Below, piece by piece: positions 15,140-24,590 of a stretch of 49,606 nucleotides of DNA. This DNA comes from CG1-02-35-72 sp045046885 (lineage in GTDB: Bacteria > Bacteroidota > Bacteroidia > Flavobacteriales > Flavobacteriaceae). Position numbers and translations under genes: made by a program. Under the pieces are notes generated by a model. That model was given only the letters and a program-made list of their open reading frames with translations. It did no database searches and was not told the DNA's origin. How positions within the stretch are numbered: position 1 is the stretch's first letter; the number at the start of each line of letters is the position of its first letter. Where the stretch lies: contig JASFYX010000059.1 of the NCBI GenBank assembly GCA_045046885.1, positions 1 to 49,606 of the forward strand. Direction: 5' to 3'.

Positions 15140-15165
15140 TTAAAATATTTAAATTTTAAGCCATC

Positions 15166-16143
15166 ATGCAAATTATAAAGGCAATCGACACAAAGAGCCG
15201 ATTAAATTTAACAGAAGCCGAATTATGTTCTGAAATAAATCGTCTTAAAAAAGAAAAAAATGCTGTAATTCTTGCTCATTTTTATCAAGAACCAGCAATT
15301 CAAGATATTGCCGATTTTGTTGGAGATAGTTTAAAATTATCGCAACAAGCTGCTGAAACAGAAGCTGAAGTTATTGTATTTGCGGGAGTCCACTTTATGG
15401 CTGAAACCTCTAAAATTATAAATCCAGAAAAAAAAGTATTGCTCCCAGATTTAAAAGCTTCTTGTTCTTTAGCAGAATCTTGTGAACCAAAGGATTTTAA
15501 AAAATTTGTAGAAGCCCATCCAAATCATATTGTAATTACCTATATAAATTGTTCAGCAGAAATTAAGGCTTTAAGCGATATTGTCTGTACTTCGTCTAAT
15601 GCAGAAAAAATTATAAACGCGGTTCCTAAAGACAAACCTATAATTTTTGCACCAGATAAAAATCTAGGACAATATATGATTCAGAAAACAGGTCGCGATT
15701 TATTGTTATGGAATGGCACCTGTATGGTTCATGAAGCATTTAACATAGATAAAATTTTAGACTTACATAATGAATATCCTAATGCTAAATTTATTGCACA
15801 TCCAGAATCAAGTCCACAGATTTTAAAAGTAGCTTCTTATATTGGTTCAACATCTGGGTTAATTAATTTTGTTAAAACAGATACCGCTTCAGAATATATT
15901 ATAGCAACAGAAGCTGGTATTTTGCATCAAATGCAAAGAGAAGTCCCTCAAAAAATATTGATTCCTGCGCCCATAGCAGAAAATAATTCTTGTGCTTGTA
16001 GTGAGTGCGGTTATATGAAAATGAACACGTTAGAAAAATTATATTTGTGTCTAAAAAACGAATCACCAGAAATTCAAGTTTCTAAGGATGTGATTGAAAA
16101 AGCGATAAATCCTATAAATAGGATGTTGGCATTATCTAACTAA
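15166..16143 (+). CDS. nadA: Quinolinate synthase
   Basis: NadA, a [4Fe-4S] enzyme, condenses iminoaspartate with dihydroxyacetone phosphate to quinolinate. The 325-residue protein shows AHFYQEPAIQDIADFVGDSL (37-56), VHFMAETSKI, CSLAESC (100-106), GTCMVHE (Cys186) and CACSECGYMKMNT (276-288), covering the three regions that supply cluster cysteines. It heads a tight nadA-nadB-nadC operon with a palindrome upstream. Confidence 0.97.
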   Translation: MQIIKAIDTKSRLNLTEAELCSEINRLKKEKNAVILAHFYQEPAIQDIADFVGDSLKLSQQAAETEAEVIVFAGVHFMAETSKIINPEKKVLLPDLKASCSLAESCEPKDFKKFVEAHPNHIVITYINCSAEIKALSDIVCTSSNAEKIINAVPKDKPIIFAPDKNLGQYMIQKTGRDLLLWNGTCMVHEAFNIDKILDLHNEYPNAKFIAHPESSPQILKVASYIGSTSGLINFVKTDTASEYIIATEAGILHQMQREVPQKILIPAPIAENNSCACSECGYMKMNTLEKLYLCLKNESPEIQVSKDVIEKAINPINRMLALSN

Positions 16144-16149
16144 ATAGTC

Positions 16150-17700
16150 ATGTTTAAATTTGATTTTCTTGTTATTGGATCAGGTATTGCAGGTTTGACT
16201 TATGCTTTAAAAATAGCTCAAAAATTACCTGAAGCAAAGATTGCCATTGTTACAAAATCTGACGAAAATGAATCGAATACAAAATACGCTCAAGGCGGCA
16301 TTGCAGTTGTATTAGATCAGATAAAAGACTCTTACGAAAGTCATATTCAAGACACCTTAAAGGCTGGAGATGGTTTATGTAACTTAGATACTGTAAAAGC
16401 GGTTATTACAGAAGGTCCACAACGTGTTGATGAATTAGTGCAGTGGGGGGTAGATTTTGATAAAAATAAATCGGGTAATTTCGATTTCGGATTAGAGGGA
16501 GGCCATTCTAAACACAGAGTTGTACATCATAAAGATATTACGGGAGCCGAAATTGAAAAGCGGTTACTGACTCAGATTCATTCTTCTTTCAATGTATCTC
16601 TTTTTTCACAACATTTTGCGGTTGAATTAATTACTGAACATCATTTGGATTCAGAAAACACATCTTCTAAAAGTGGCTGTTTTGGAGCTTACATTTTTAA
16701 TCCACAAACAAAACAAATTGAAACTTTTTCGGCTAAAATAACAATGTTAGCTACAGGAGGTGTAGGACAGGTTTATCAAAATACAACAAATCCTGTTATT
16801 GCAACGGGTGATGGGGTGGCTATGGCTTATCGTGCCAAAGCTACTGTAGAAAATATGGAATTTATCCAATTCCATCCTACTGCCATGTATCATCCAGAAA
16901 TGAATCCTTCATTTTTAATTTCTGAAGCTGTAAGAGGTTTTGGTGCTTTATTACGTGATAAATCGGGTGAATTATTTATGCATTTATATGATGAACGTCA
17001 CGAGTTAGCTTCACGCGATATTGTATCAAGAGCTATTGACAGCGAATTGAAAAAGAGCGGCGATGATTTTGTTTATTTAGATTGTCGTCATTTAAATAAA
17101 GATGATTTTAAAAAGCATTTTCCAAATATTCTTCAAAAAGTAAATGACGTTGGTGTATTTATAGAAAAAGATATGATTCCAGTTGTACCTGCGGCACATT
17201 ATTTATGTGGTGGTATAAACGTGAACTTATTAGGTCAAACTACTGTTGATAATTTATATGCTTGTGGCGAATGTTCTAACACAGGTTTACACGGGGCAAA
17301 CAGATTGGCATCAAATTCTTTATTAGAGGCTTTGGTTTTTGCACATCGTGCCTATAAAAAATCTATTGAAGATATAGAAAGTATTGAACTTCCAAAACAA
17401 ATTCCAAATTGGAATGAAGAAGGGACTTCAAATCCCCAAGAACTGATATTAATTACACATAATCAAAAAGAATTAAAAAGTTTGATGAATGATTATGTAG
17501 GTATTATTAGAACAGATGAACGCTTAGAAAGAGCTGAATCTCGTTTGGATATTTTATATAAAGAAACAGAAGAATTATATAAGAAGACTAAAATATCGCC
17601 TCAATTAATTGAATTACGAAATATGCTGACAGTAGCGCATATTATTGTTACACAATCTAAAATACGAAAAAGTAATAAAGGGGGATTTTATAAATTATAA
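16150..17700 (+). CDS. nadB: L-aspartate oxidase
   Basis: NadB is the FAD enzyme that oxidises aspartate to iminoaspartate for NadA. The 516-residue protein begins with the dinucleotide fold GSGIAGLTYALKIA, then YAQGGIAVV, EGGHSKHRVVHHKDITG, EFIQFHPTA, the substrate-site SRDIVSRAI, HYLCGGINV and GLHGANRLASNSLLEALVF, followed by a helical C-terminus. Length is normal. It starts six bases after nadA. Confidence 0.97.
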   Translation: MFKFDFLVIGSGIAGLTYALKIAQKLPEAKIAIVTKSDENESNTKYAQGGIAVVLDQIKDSYESHIQDTLKAGDGLCNLDTVKAVITEGPQRVDELVQWGVDFDKNKSGNFDFGLEGGHSKHRVVHHKDITGAEIEKRLLTQIHSSFNVSLFSQHFAVELITEHHLDSENTSSKSGCFGAYIFNPQTKQIETFSAKITMLATGGVGQVYQNTTNPVIATGDGVAMAYRAKATVENMEFIQFHPTAMYHPEMNPSFLISEAVRGFGALLRDKSGELFMHLYDERHELASRDIVSRAIDSELKKSGDDFVYLDCRHLNKDDFKKHFPNILQKVNDVGVFIEKDMIPVVPAAHYLCGGINVNLLGQTTVDNLYACGECSNTGLHGANRLASNSLLEALVFAHRAYKKSIEDIESIELPKQIPNWNEEGTSNPQELILITHNQKELKSLMNDYVGIIRTDERLERAESRLDILYKETEELYKKTKISPQLIELRNMLTVAHIIVTQSKIRKSNKGGFYKL

Positions 17701-17721
17701 CAATTTAGATGTAAATTTTTA

Positions 17722-18567
17722 ATGAAAGACTTACTTAAAACGAAAGCTGTAAATACTTTAATTGATTTAGCTATTGCCGAAGATATTTACACAGGAGATA
17801 TTACTTCAGATGCTATTTTGGCACATAGTAAAAACCGAACAGCTTTTTTGGTTGCTAAAGCCAACGGCGTGATTGCTGGGTTACCTTTGGCGGCACTTAT
17901 TTTTAATAAAATAGATGCTACAATTCAATTTGAATCTTTGGTAAATGAAGGGGGATTTGTTAAATCTAAAACCAAATTAGCCAAAATTATTGGGAACTAT
18001 AAATCATTGTTAGAAGCAGAGCGTATTGTGTTAAATTTCACACAACGCTTAAGCGGTATTGCTACAGAAACAGCACAATATGTGGCTCAAACAAAAGGTT
18101 CTAAAACGCAAATTTTAGATACACGTAAAACCCTGCCAAGCTTTAGATTACTTGATAAATATGCTGTTAAAATGGGAGGTGGGACCAATCATCGCATGGG
18201 TTTATTCGATATGGTGATGCTAAAAGAAAATCATATTGAAGTTTCAGGAGGTATAACCAATGCTGTAAGTCAGATAAGAAAAAAAATCAGTCCCGATATA
18301 AAAATAGAAGTTGAAACTAAAAATTTAGCTGAAGTTAAAGAAGCTTTAATTAATAAAGTTGCTATTATTATGCTTGATAATATGTCTCTTGATCTAATGA
18401 AAGAAGCTGTTAAATTAATTGAAGGACAAATAAAAGTAGAAGCCTCTGGAAATATGACATTAAACCGCATTGCAGAAGTCGTTAAAACTGGTGTCGATTT
18501 TATTTCGGTAGGTGCCCTAACACATTCGGTTACTGCCCTCGACATTAGTATGCTTATTGAAGAATAG
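17722..18567 (+). CDS. nadC: Nicotinate-nucleotide pyrophosphorylase (quinolinate phosphoribosyltransferase)
   Basis: NadC turns quinolinate and PRPP into nicotinate mononucleotide. The 281-residue protein has EDIYTGDITSDAIL near the N-terminus, ERIVLNFTQRLSGIAT, DTRKTLPSFRLLDKYAV, MGGGTNHRMGLFDMVMLKENH and the barrel-end VEASGNMTLNRI and FISVGALTHS. It completes de novo NAD synthesis from aspartate with the two upstream genes. It converges on the cyclophilin gene with one base between stop codons. Confidence 0.97.
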   Translation: MKDLLKTKAVNTLIDLAIAEDIYTGDITSDAILAHSKNRTAFLVAKANGVIAGLPLAALIFNKIDATIQFESLVNEGGFVKSKTKLAKIIGNYKSLLEAERIVLNFTQRLSGIATETAQYVAQTKGSKTQILDTRKTLPSFRLLDKYAVKMGGGTNHRMGLFDMVMLKENHIEVSGGITNAVSQIRKKISPDIKIEVETKNLAEVKEALINKVAIIMLDNMSLDLMKEAVKLIEGQIKVEASGNMTLNRIAEVVKTGVDFISVGALTHSVTALDISMLIEE

Positions 18568-18568
18568 T

Positions 18569-19168
18569 CTAATTCTTAGTTGGTAAAAAAGACGCGCCTC
18601 CTAATTTTTCAATTTCTTTTGCTGATAATTTCAGCACTCTTACTTTTAAAGGAATTGCCTTTAACGGTGTATCTAAAGAATCGATTTTAACAAGAGCAAT
18701 GGTTTCTAAAACATCAAATCCTTTAAAAACTTGACCAAAAATCATATAATTATCGTCTAAACGTTTAAGGCCGTCTTTATTTTGGACGATATATAATTGG
18801 CATCCAGCTGATAATTTTTCTGGATTATTATCGCGGCCGGCACCTACAGCACCATAGATATGTCTTAGTTTCTTGTTAAACTCTGGTTTTATCAGGTATG
18901 GTGAATCGCTAAATCCCGCTGGCGTATCGGGGCAACCACCTTGAATAACGAAATTATTTATAACCCTGTTAAAAGTAAAATCATCCCAATAATGGGCATT
19001 GGCCAATTTTATAAAACTGGCTTTATGGTTGGGTGTTTCGTTATACAACCAAAAAAGCATTTCACCTTGAGGTGTTATAATCTGACCAATTTCATAAATT
19101 ATCGTGTCTTTTTTTACACCTTGACAATAGAGGATTAATAGGCTAAAAAACAACATTAATTTTCTCAT
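18569..19168 (-). CDS. Exported cyclophilin-type peptidyl-prolyl isomerase
   Basis: The 199-residue protein has an N-terminal signal segment (about 1-17) with Cys15; the site LILYC is a poor lipobox, so periplasmic release or lipidation are both possible. The cyclophilin fold shows TFNRVINNFVIQGGCPD, the AGRDNNPEKLSAGCQLYIV region and FGQVFKGFDVLETIA. It would speed prolyl isomerisation of envelope proteins. It is the last gene of the hydrolase-transporter-cyclophilin operon, 12 bases after the SLC13 gene. Confidence 0.9.
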   Translation of the reverse strand: MRKLMLFFSLLILYCQGVKKDTIIYEIGQIITPQGEMLFWLYNETPNHKASFIKLANAHYWDDFTFNRVINNFVIQGGCPDTPAGFSDSPYLIKPEFNKKLRHIYGAVGAGRDNNPEKLSAGCQLYIVQNKDGLKRLDDNYMIFGQVFKGFDVLETIALVKIDSLDTPLKAIPLKVRVLKLSAKEIEKLGGASFLPTKN

Positions 19169-19180
19169 AGATTTATATTT

Positions 19181-20686
19181 TTAAATTCCAAATATCCAAG
19201 ATCCTAAATAATAGGTTGCTAAAGTAACAATGACTATTCCTACAAAATTTAAGAATAATCCTGTTTTCGACATGTCTATAACTTTAAGACGTTTTGTGCC
19301 AAAGACAATGGCGTTTGGCGGGGTGGCTGCTGGTAACATAAAAGCCAAAGAAGCAGCGATGGTAGCAGGTAGCATAAATAATAACGGATTTACTTCTAAA
19401 CTCATAGCCAATCCTGCTATGACGGGTAAAAAAGTTTCTACGGTTGCTGTGTTTGAGGTTACTTCTGTTAAGAAAGTTATTAAAGAGGCTATTACTAAAA
19501 TAATTATAATAGGATGAACACCTTTTAACCATATTAGTTGTCCTCCTACCCATTCTGATAATCCAGAAATTTTAAAGCCATTTGCTAAAGCAAAACCGCC
19601 GCCAAAAAGTAAAATAATACCCCAAGGTATATTTTCGGCTGTTTGCCAATCCATAATAAAGCCTCCTTTTACTTTTTTTGATGGAATTAAAAACAAAAGA
19701 ATACCTATTGTAATAGCTACTGTACCATCAGTAAGATATTTTGGATTATTAAAGATGTTTGACCAACCTTTAAAACTAAAAGAACCTAAATTTATATCGG
19801 ATCTGGTAAACCATAACAAAGCCAAGAGTATAAAAAGAAAGGCTAATATTTTTTGTTCAGAAAGCCATTTTCCTAATTTCTGATATTCATTTTTTATTGT
19901 CGAAATATCTATAGTTGTCCACTTAGCAGTATCTTTTTTTATAAAAACAAAATATAAATAAATAAAGGTTATTATAAAAAGCATAACTGCCATCGGAAAT
20001 GCGTAAAAAAACCACGAAGCAAAAGAAATTTCGGGTGCTTCAGGAAAATAAATGGCATAGATTCTTGCAAACGACAGATTTGGTGGTGTGCCAACTAAAG
20101 TAGAAATACCACCTATTGAGGCGCTATAGGCTACAGCTAAAAGTAAACCAGTTGAAAAGTGTTTTACAGATTTTTTACTATTGATTTCCTCAAGTTTCAT
20201 AATTATAGATATCAAAATAGGCACCATAAGCATTGTTGTTGCTGTGTTTGATATCCACATAGATAAAAAGGCTGTACTCAACATAAAGCCCAACATTATT
20301 TTTGCAGGACTATTACCTACAATTAGCAATAATTTGAGTGCAATGCGTTTGTGTAAGTTCCATTTTTGCATCGCCAAAGCGAAAATAAATCCGCCAAGGA
20401 ATAAAAAAATAATATCGTTTATATAGCTTGCAGCAACAATTTTGCCGCCCATAACGCCTAGCATAGGAAACAAAACCAAAGGCAACAATGACGTCACGGC
20501 AAGGGGTACAACTTCGGTAATCCACCATAAAGCCATTAAAACTGCTACTGCAAAAGTGTAAGTTATAATGGGTTTTCCTGGCGCTAAATCAACAAAAAAT
20601 ACGATGTATAAAAACAGTATTGGCGCTGCTAAAAAAATAATTTTTTTTAAAGATGCTCCTTCTTTTATCCATTTATAAAAATTCAT
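19181..20686 (-). CDS. SLC13/DASS-family anion transporter
   Basis: The 501-residue protein has 11-12 hydrophobic segments and two related hairpin motifs: WISNTATTMLMVPI (about 145-158) and EVTSNTATVETFLPV (about 410-424). These Ser-Asn-Thr sites bind Na+ and the carboxylate in DASS transporters. Likely substrates are C4 dicarboxylates, citrate or sulfate. It follows the CocE-type hydrolase by two bases, so it may import an anion released by that enzyme or simply be co-regulated with it. Confidence 0.92.
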   Translation of the reverse strand: MNFYKWIKEGASLKKIIFLAAPILFLYIVFFVDLAPGKPIITYTFAVAVLMALWWITEVVPLAVTSLLPLVLFPMLGVMGGKIVAASYINDIIFLFLGGFIFALAMQKWNLHKRIALKLLLIVGNSPAKIMLGFMLSTAFLSMWISNTATTMLMVPILISIIMKLEEINSKKSVKHFSTGLLLAVAYSASIGGISTLVGTPPNLSFARIYAIYFPEAPEISFASWFFYAFPMAVMLFIITFIYLYFVFIKKDTAKWTTIDISTIKNEYQKLGKWLSEQKILAFLFILLALLWFTRSDINLGSFSFKGWSNIFNNPKYLTDGTVAITIGILLFLIPSKKVKGGFIMDWQTAENIPWGIILLFGGGFALANGFKISGLSEWVGGQLIWLKGVHPIIIILVIASLITFLTEVTSNTATVETFLPVIAGLAMSLEVNPLLFMLPATIAASLAFMLPAATPPNAIVFGTKRLKVIDMSKTGLFLNFVGIVIVTLATYYLGSWIFGI

Positions 20687-20688
20687 AT

Positions 20689-22611
20689 CTAATTCATTAT
20701 GTTAAAAATAATTTTTGAGTCTTGGTACACACTATGCGTTTGCGTTTTAAAGTCAGATTTCTTGGCTTTATAAATATTCTCAACAAAGGTTTGCGGATTT
20801 AAATCTATTAAAGGAAACCAAGTACTTTGAATCTGAATTTGTAAACGATGTCCTTTTTTTAGGGTATGATAGACATCTTGTAAATGAATGTCTATCTCAG
20901 TTTTTTTATTGGGCACCATCGCTTGCGGATGACTAAAGGAATTTCTGAATTTGCCACGCATTACTTCGCTGCGTAACAACATAAAATAATTACTCATTTT
21001 TAAATGACTTTGCATGCCTTTATTTTCTTTGGTATTAGCTGGAAAAACGTCGATTACTTTCACAACCCAATCGGCATCTGTACCTGTGGTAGCCACTTGT
21101 AGTTTAGCCCAAATATCGCCAGCAAGTGTCAAATCATTTTCTAAAACGGGTGTTTGATACACCAAAACATCTGGACGGCGCGCAGCAAAACGTTGATCGT
21201 CTGTCATATATTTACGAGGTGTAAATACGGTTTTAATATCTTCGGAATAAGGAACAGGTTTTGTTAAATCGCTTACAAATTTTAAAGGTTTTGCATTTCT
21301 AGCTACAGTCGATGTGCTTAAAGTCTGATTGGCTTCTAAATAAAAGGTTTTTTTGACAGCGCTTTTTGGAGGCCACACAGGATATTTATGCCAGTCTAAA
21401 TTACCGGTATCAAAGACATAAGCTTCGGGTAAACCACTTTTGTTGTCCCCTTTTTCTTTTAGAAAATGATGGAAGAATTTGGTTTCGATATTTTTTTGGT
21501 AAAAGGTCGATATGGAATCGCCAAAATACACATTACCTACGGTTTGTTTACCGCGTTCGCGTGCCCAACCCCCATGACTCCAAGGCCCTATAACCATGGT
21601 GTTATAACTATGTGAAGGATTGGCTTCAAGATGTTTATAAGTTTCAAAAGTGCCAAATAAATCTTCGGCATCATACCAGCCACCAACCACCATAGTGGCC
21701 ACCTTAGAACTGTCTTTTTTAAGATATCCTACCAAGCTCTTTTTTTGCCAATTACTGTCGTAGTTAGGGTGGTTTATAATTTCATCCCAAAAGAAATCTT
21801 TAACAGAAGTTTCATTTAATTTAGAAGTGTTATCAAGTTTTTTATATTCGTAATATTTATTCAAATTACTAATAGGACCAGCGTCTAAAAAGAATTGGTA
21901 TTGGTCTTTTGTAGGTAGTTTTGGTAGTTTGTACCAAGCGGTATCGGTAGGTGTGTCTTTAGGAGCACCAAACAAACCGATAGCTCTAAAATAACTCAAT
22001 AAAAAAGCACCGTTATGATGGAAATCGTCAAAAAAGAAATCGCCAATGGGTGCTTGTGGTGAGGCGGCTTTTAAAGCCGGATGTGCGTCAATTGTAGAGT
22101 AGGAGGTATAAAATCCGGGATACGAAATACCCCAAGTACCCACTTTACCACTGTTATAATTGACGTTTTTCACCAACCAATCAATAGTATCATAAGTATC
22201 AGAACTTTCATCAATTTGTGTACTGTCTTTTTTGTTAGGGATATACGGACGCATATTGTCATAAGTGCCTTCGCTCATCCATCGGCCACGCACATCTTCG
22301 TAAACAATAATGTAGCCTTCTTTCATAATAGTAGGGTTAGGGCCAATGCGTCTTCTGTATTTGTCGGCACCATAAGGACGGCAGCTATAAGGCGTACGTT
22401 GCAATAAAATGGGATATTTTTTATCTTTTGTTGCGTCTTTTGGGGTATAAATACTGGCAAATAATTTAATGCCATCACGCATTTTGATTGTCACTTCTTG
22501 TTTGTTGTAATTTTGTTGAACGTAATTGGGTTTTTTTGTTTTCTGTGTCGGATTGCAACTAAACAGACTGATAGTCAATAAGCCAACAATGAGCTTGTTA
22601 AAATGGGACAT
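20689..22611 (-). CDS. CocE/NonD-family hydrolase, lipoprotein
   Basis: The 640-residue protein has a lipoprotein signal peptide (Cys19 in LFSC). The alpha/beta-hydrolase domain includes the oxyanion-side YEDVRGRWMSEGTYD and the nucleophile motif GISYPG with Ser163; an Asp in GGWYDAEDLFG and a His in GPWSHGGWAR complete the likely triad. The C-terminal jelly-roll domain is typical of X-Pro dipeptidyl peptidase/alpha-amino-acid ester hydrolases. It should act in the periplasm or outside on peptides or acyl amides. A -7-like TAGCTTTA lies at 22635-22642 on this strand, 23 bases before the ATG. Confidence 0.92.
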   Translation of the reverse strand: MSHFNKLIVGLLTISLFSCNPTQKTKKPNYVQQNYNKQEVTIKMRDGIKLFASIYTPKDATKDKKYPILLQRTPYSCRPYGADKYRRRIGPNPTIMKEGYIIVYEDVRGRWMSEGTYDNMRPYIPNKKDSTQIDESSDTYDTIDWLVKNVNYNSGKVGTWGISYPGFYTSYSTIDAHPALKAASPQAPIGDFFFDDFHHNGAFLLSYFRAIGLFGAPKDTPTDTAWYKLPKLPTKDQYQFFLDAGPISNLNKYYEYKKLDNTSKLNETSVKDFFWDEIINHPNYDSNWQKKSLVGYLKKDSSKVATMVVGGWYDAEDLFGTFETYKHLEANPSHSYNTMVIGPWSHGGWARERGKQTVGNVYFGDSISTFYQKNIETKFFHHFLKEKGDNKSGLPEAYVFDTGNLDWHKYPVWPPKSAVKKTFYLEANQTLSTSTVARNAKPLKFVSDLTKPVPYSEDIKTVFTPRKYMTDDQRFAARRPDVLVYQTPVLENDLTLAGDIWAKLQVATTGTDADWVVKVIDVFPANTKENKGMQSHLKMSNYFMLLRSEVMRGKFRNSFSHPQAMVPNKKTEIDIHLQDVYHTLKKGHRLQIQIQSTWFPLIDLNPQTFVENIYKAKKSDFKTQTHSVYQDSKIIFNIMN

Positions 22612-22798
22612 TTTGTTTGTGTTAAGTTTAAGCGTAAAGCTACAAATATTTTGGTTTATATCGAAAGTTTGGCCAGATAATCGGAATGTGTGCCGTCTAA
22701 TACTTTATGGCATTTTAAGCCATATTGTTAGGTATGTTTTTATAAGTTGTCAAAATAGAGATATAACCAATTAAACTGGGGTGTAGTTTTCTTTTTAT

Positions 22799-22827
22799 TG
22801 ATACGATGACTTCAAACCATCGTATCA
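22799..22827. repeat. Perfect 10-bp inverted repeat
   Basis: TGATACGATG (22799-22808) and CATCGTATCA (22818-22827) with a 9-base spacer. It could be an operator or the stem of a short RNA hairpin. No second copy was noticed in the window. Confidence 0.45.
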
Positions 22828-22843
22828 GTAATTTTAAAGAATA

Positions 22844-22882
22844 AATATTCAGGGCTTCACTTTGAGTGAAGCCCTGAATATT
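22844..22882. repeat. Perfect 18-bp palindrome; 29-base hairpin repeat, copy 2
   Basis: AATATTCAGGGCTTCACT (22844-22861) pairs perfectly with 22865-22882 around TTG. Its core 22849-22877 matches the reverse complement of 13049-13077 at 26 of 29 bases. It lies downstream of the lipoprotein gene ending at 23079 and could stop or stabilise that transcript. Confidence 0.6.
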
Positions 22883-23022
22883 AGAGTATCACTACGAGAT
22901 GAATACCTTATAATCTTAGGTCGAACTCAGGTTTATAGTAAAAATACTAAAATTTAGCACTCTTAAATTTACCAGCTAAAGTTAGTCTATGCTAAAGAAG
23001 TATTGAGGTTACTCCCTTTAGG

Positions 23023-23063
23023 AAAGAAGGCGTGTTTTAAACCAAATTAATTAAGCCTTTTTT
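23023..23063 (+). terminator. Rightward terminator-like hairpin without an upstream gene
   Basis: AAAGAAGGC (23023-23031) pairs with GCCTTTTTT (23055-23063), one G-U included, and the right arm runs into a T-tract. Polarity fits rightward transcription, although both neighbouring genes are on the other strand. Confidence 0.4.
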
Positions 23064-23078
23064 ATTTAGTGATAATTG

Positions 23079-24317
23079 CTAATTAAAAATGGTTTTTATT
23101 GTTACTCCCGCACGTCCGGCCGGCCCCAGAATTGTTATGATTTTTTCTTCTTGAGGTCGCCCATAATAAGATGGAAATAAATTATAATAGTCTAAAGTTA
23201 ACCTAATTTCTGTTCTTTCAGGGTTCACGCTATAATCATAATTATTAGAAGACTTAATGAGAAATACGCTGCCATTAGAAGGTATTGCAATCATATCTGT
23301 TAAATTGGATCCTGTAATAATTAAAGTGTCATTTCTTTGATATATATTTTTATTTAACGCAGTAGGGTTAGGAACGTTTTGGGATTGGATATCTAGATAA
23401 GTTTGTGTTTCACCTTTAAAATTGCCAATTTGGAAAGTGACTTTATAAGTGCTGCTGGTTAAAACATTGTCGGGTATTTTTGAATATAAATTATATATTT
23501 CGGTGTTATTAGAATTATAGGTCTCACTTCTTATAATGGGTAAGGAATAACTGTTGGTGCCATCAGAAAGATAAAAATCTGAAGTGGGAATATCTTGATT
23601 TAAATACTTACCCGAAATAATTATTTCAGCCCCAACGTATAATAACGTCGGGTTTGCGGTAAACACGCCTCCTATAGATGACAATCCAGTTATTTGAGGA
23701 GGGTTAGCAATTACTTGATATTCAGTCATATTGCCATTTTCTGCCGTCACAAAATAAGAAATAGCATTGTTAAAATTTTGGGGTATATTACTTTGAGGCG
23801 ATATTGAAGCATATTCTGATATTGTGACAGATGGCTCCAATGCAGTATTACCAAATAAATCGGAATCGAAAGTTATGAGTTTTGTATCTTGATCAATATT
23901 AGCTACTATTGTTTGGTTGTTAACAGTAACAGAAAAAGATAATATTTTATTTTCTGTACTTAAGGGTCTATTATTAACAACGACACGATAAACATTAGGA
24001 TTACCATTTTCTGCATAAACAGTATATGTAACTTCGTTATTAAAATTTTGAAATACATTTTCTGAAGGAGATAGGGTTGCTTTAGCAGAATAACTAACAG
24101 TTGGTTTTAAAGAGCTCAGTTCAGCTCCGACAGTGTTAAAAGAAATTATTTTGCTATCTTGATTAATATCCCCAGTTACAATTTCATTATTTATAGTAAG
24201 TTTGAATGATGAAATTGCGTTCTGATCACTTAAAACAACCGGTACAATTGGATCCTTTTTAGAACAAGAAATGAGTGTTAAAGCTAGTAAGTTGAGAATG
24301 ATAATTATTTTTTTCAT
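23079..24317 (-). CDS. Surface lipoprotein with two DUF5018-like repeats and an IPT/TIG-like part
   Basis: The 412-residue protein has a lipoprotein signal peptide (Cys18 in LISC). Two repeats of about 85 residues follow: the first opens ISSFKLTINNEIVTGDINQD and the second ILSFSVTVNNQTIVANIDQD, each ending in an ENGN-x-YRV or ENGN-x-YQV segment. The C-terminal half has IPT/TIG-like stretches (ISGKYLNQ, ITGSNLTD). Such architecture suggests an outer-membrane adhesin or glycan-binding accessory protein. No polysaccharide-utilisation genes adjoin it. Function unknown. Confidence 0.8.
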   Translation of the reverse strand: MKKIIIILNLLALTLISCSKKDPIVPVVLSDQNAISSFKLTINNEIVTGDINQDSKIISFNTVGAELSSLKPTVSYSAKATLSPSENVFQNFNNEVTYTVYAENGNPNVYRVVVNNRPLSTENKILSFSVTVNNQTIVANIDQDTKLITFDSDLFGNTALEPSVTISEYASISPQSNIPQNFNNAISYFVTAENGNMTEYQVIANPPQITGLSSIGGVFTANPTLLYVGAEIIISGKYLNQDIPTSDFYLSDGTNSYSLPIIRSETYNSNNTEIYNLYSKIPDNVLTSSTYKVTFQIGNFKGETQTYLDIQSQNVPNPTALNKNIYQRNDTLIITGSNLTDMIAIPSNGSVFLIKSSNNYDYSVNPERTEIRLTLDYYNLFPSYYGRPQEEKIITILGPAGRAGVTIKTIFN

Positions 24318-24590
24318 GAAATATTCTTACAAATGAATTTTATGATAATTGAAATAATAGTATGCAATTTTACACTAAAACAGGATGTGTTTATATCTAA
24401 ATTAATCTCAAAACTCATTAATTAGGGAAAGATCAATAATATATTAAACAATTAGATTTACTACTAAAAAAGGTCAAATATAGAAAATAAAAGTTGAAAT
24501 TAATTAGCTTTAAAGTTTTTTTAAACAAAGTTTAGTATAGGTTTGAGATAGCGTTAAGTAGTCAGATTAAAGCTTCATTTAACGGAGGAA
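24318..24590. other. AT-rich intergenic region
   Basis: This gap separates two leftward genes. A minus-strand -7 match, TATATTTG, lies at 24475-24482 and may serve the lipoprotein gene, leaving a leader of about 150 bases. No ORF, strong hairpin or terminator for icmF was found. Confidence 0.35.

Larger units (their letters stand above)
22612..23078. other. 467-base intergenic region rich in inverted repeats
   Basis: No credible ORF or known RNA gene is seen. From left to right it holds the minus-strand promoter for the CocE gene; a 6-bp hairpin (22706-22724); a perfect 10-bp inverted repeat (22799-22827); the perfect 18-bp dispersed palindrome (22844-22882); a TAGTA/TACTA pair near 22937-22950; and a rightward terminator-like hairpin (23023-23063). 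The flanking genes both read leftwards, so a rightward terminator has no obvious gene to serve; a small RNA or repeat remnant is possible. Confidence 0.5.

Noticed and set aside
19230..19553. ORFs on both strands within the SLC13 gene
   Set aside because: Out-of-frame shadows of a well-conserved transporter.
22081..22407. 108-codon plus-strand ORF opposite the CocE-type gene
   Set aside because: Antisense to a conserved hydrolase domain, with no domain or promoter.
22900..22950. tRNA-like stretch with a T-arm-like ggtcgaactc
   Set aside because: No acceptor stem, anticodon arm or matching partner arms could be built around it.
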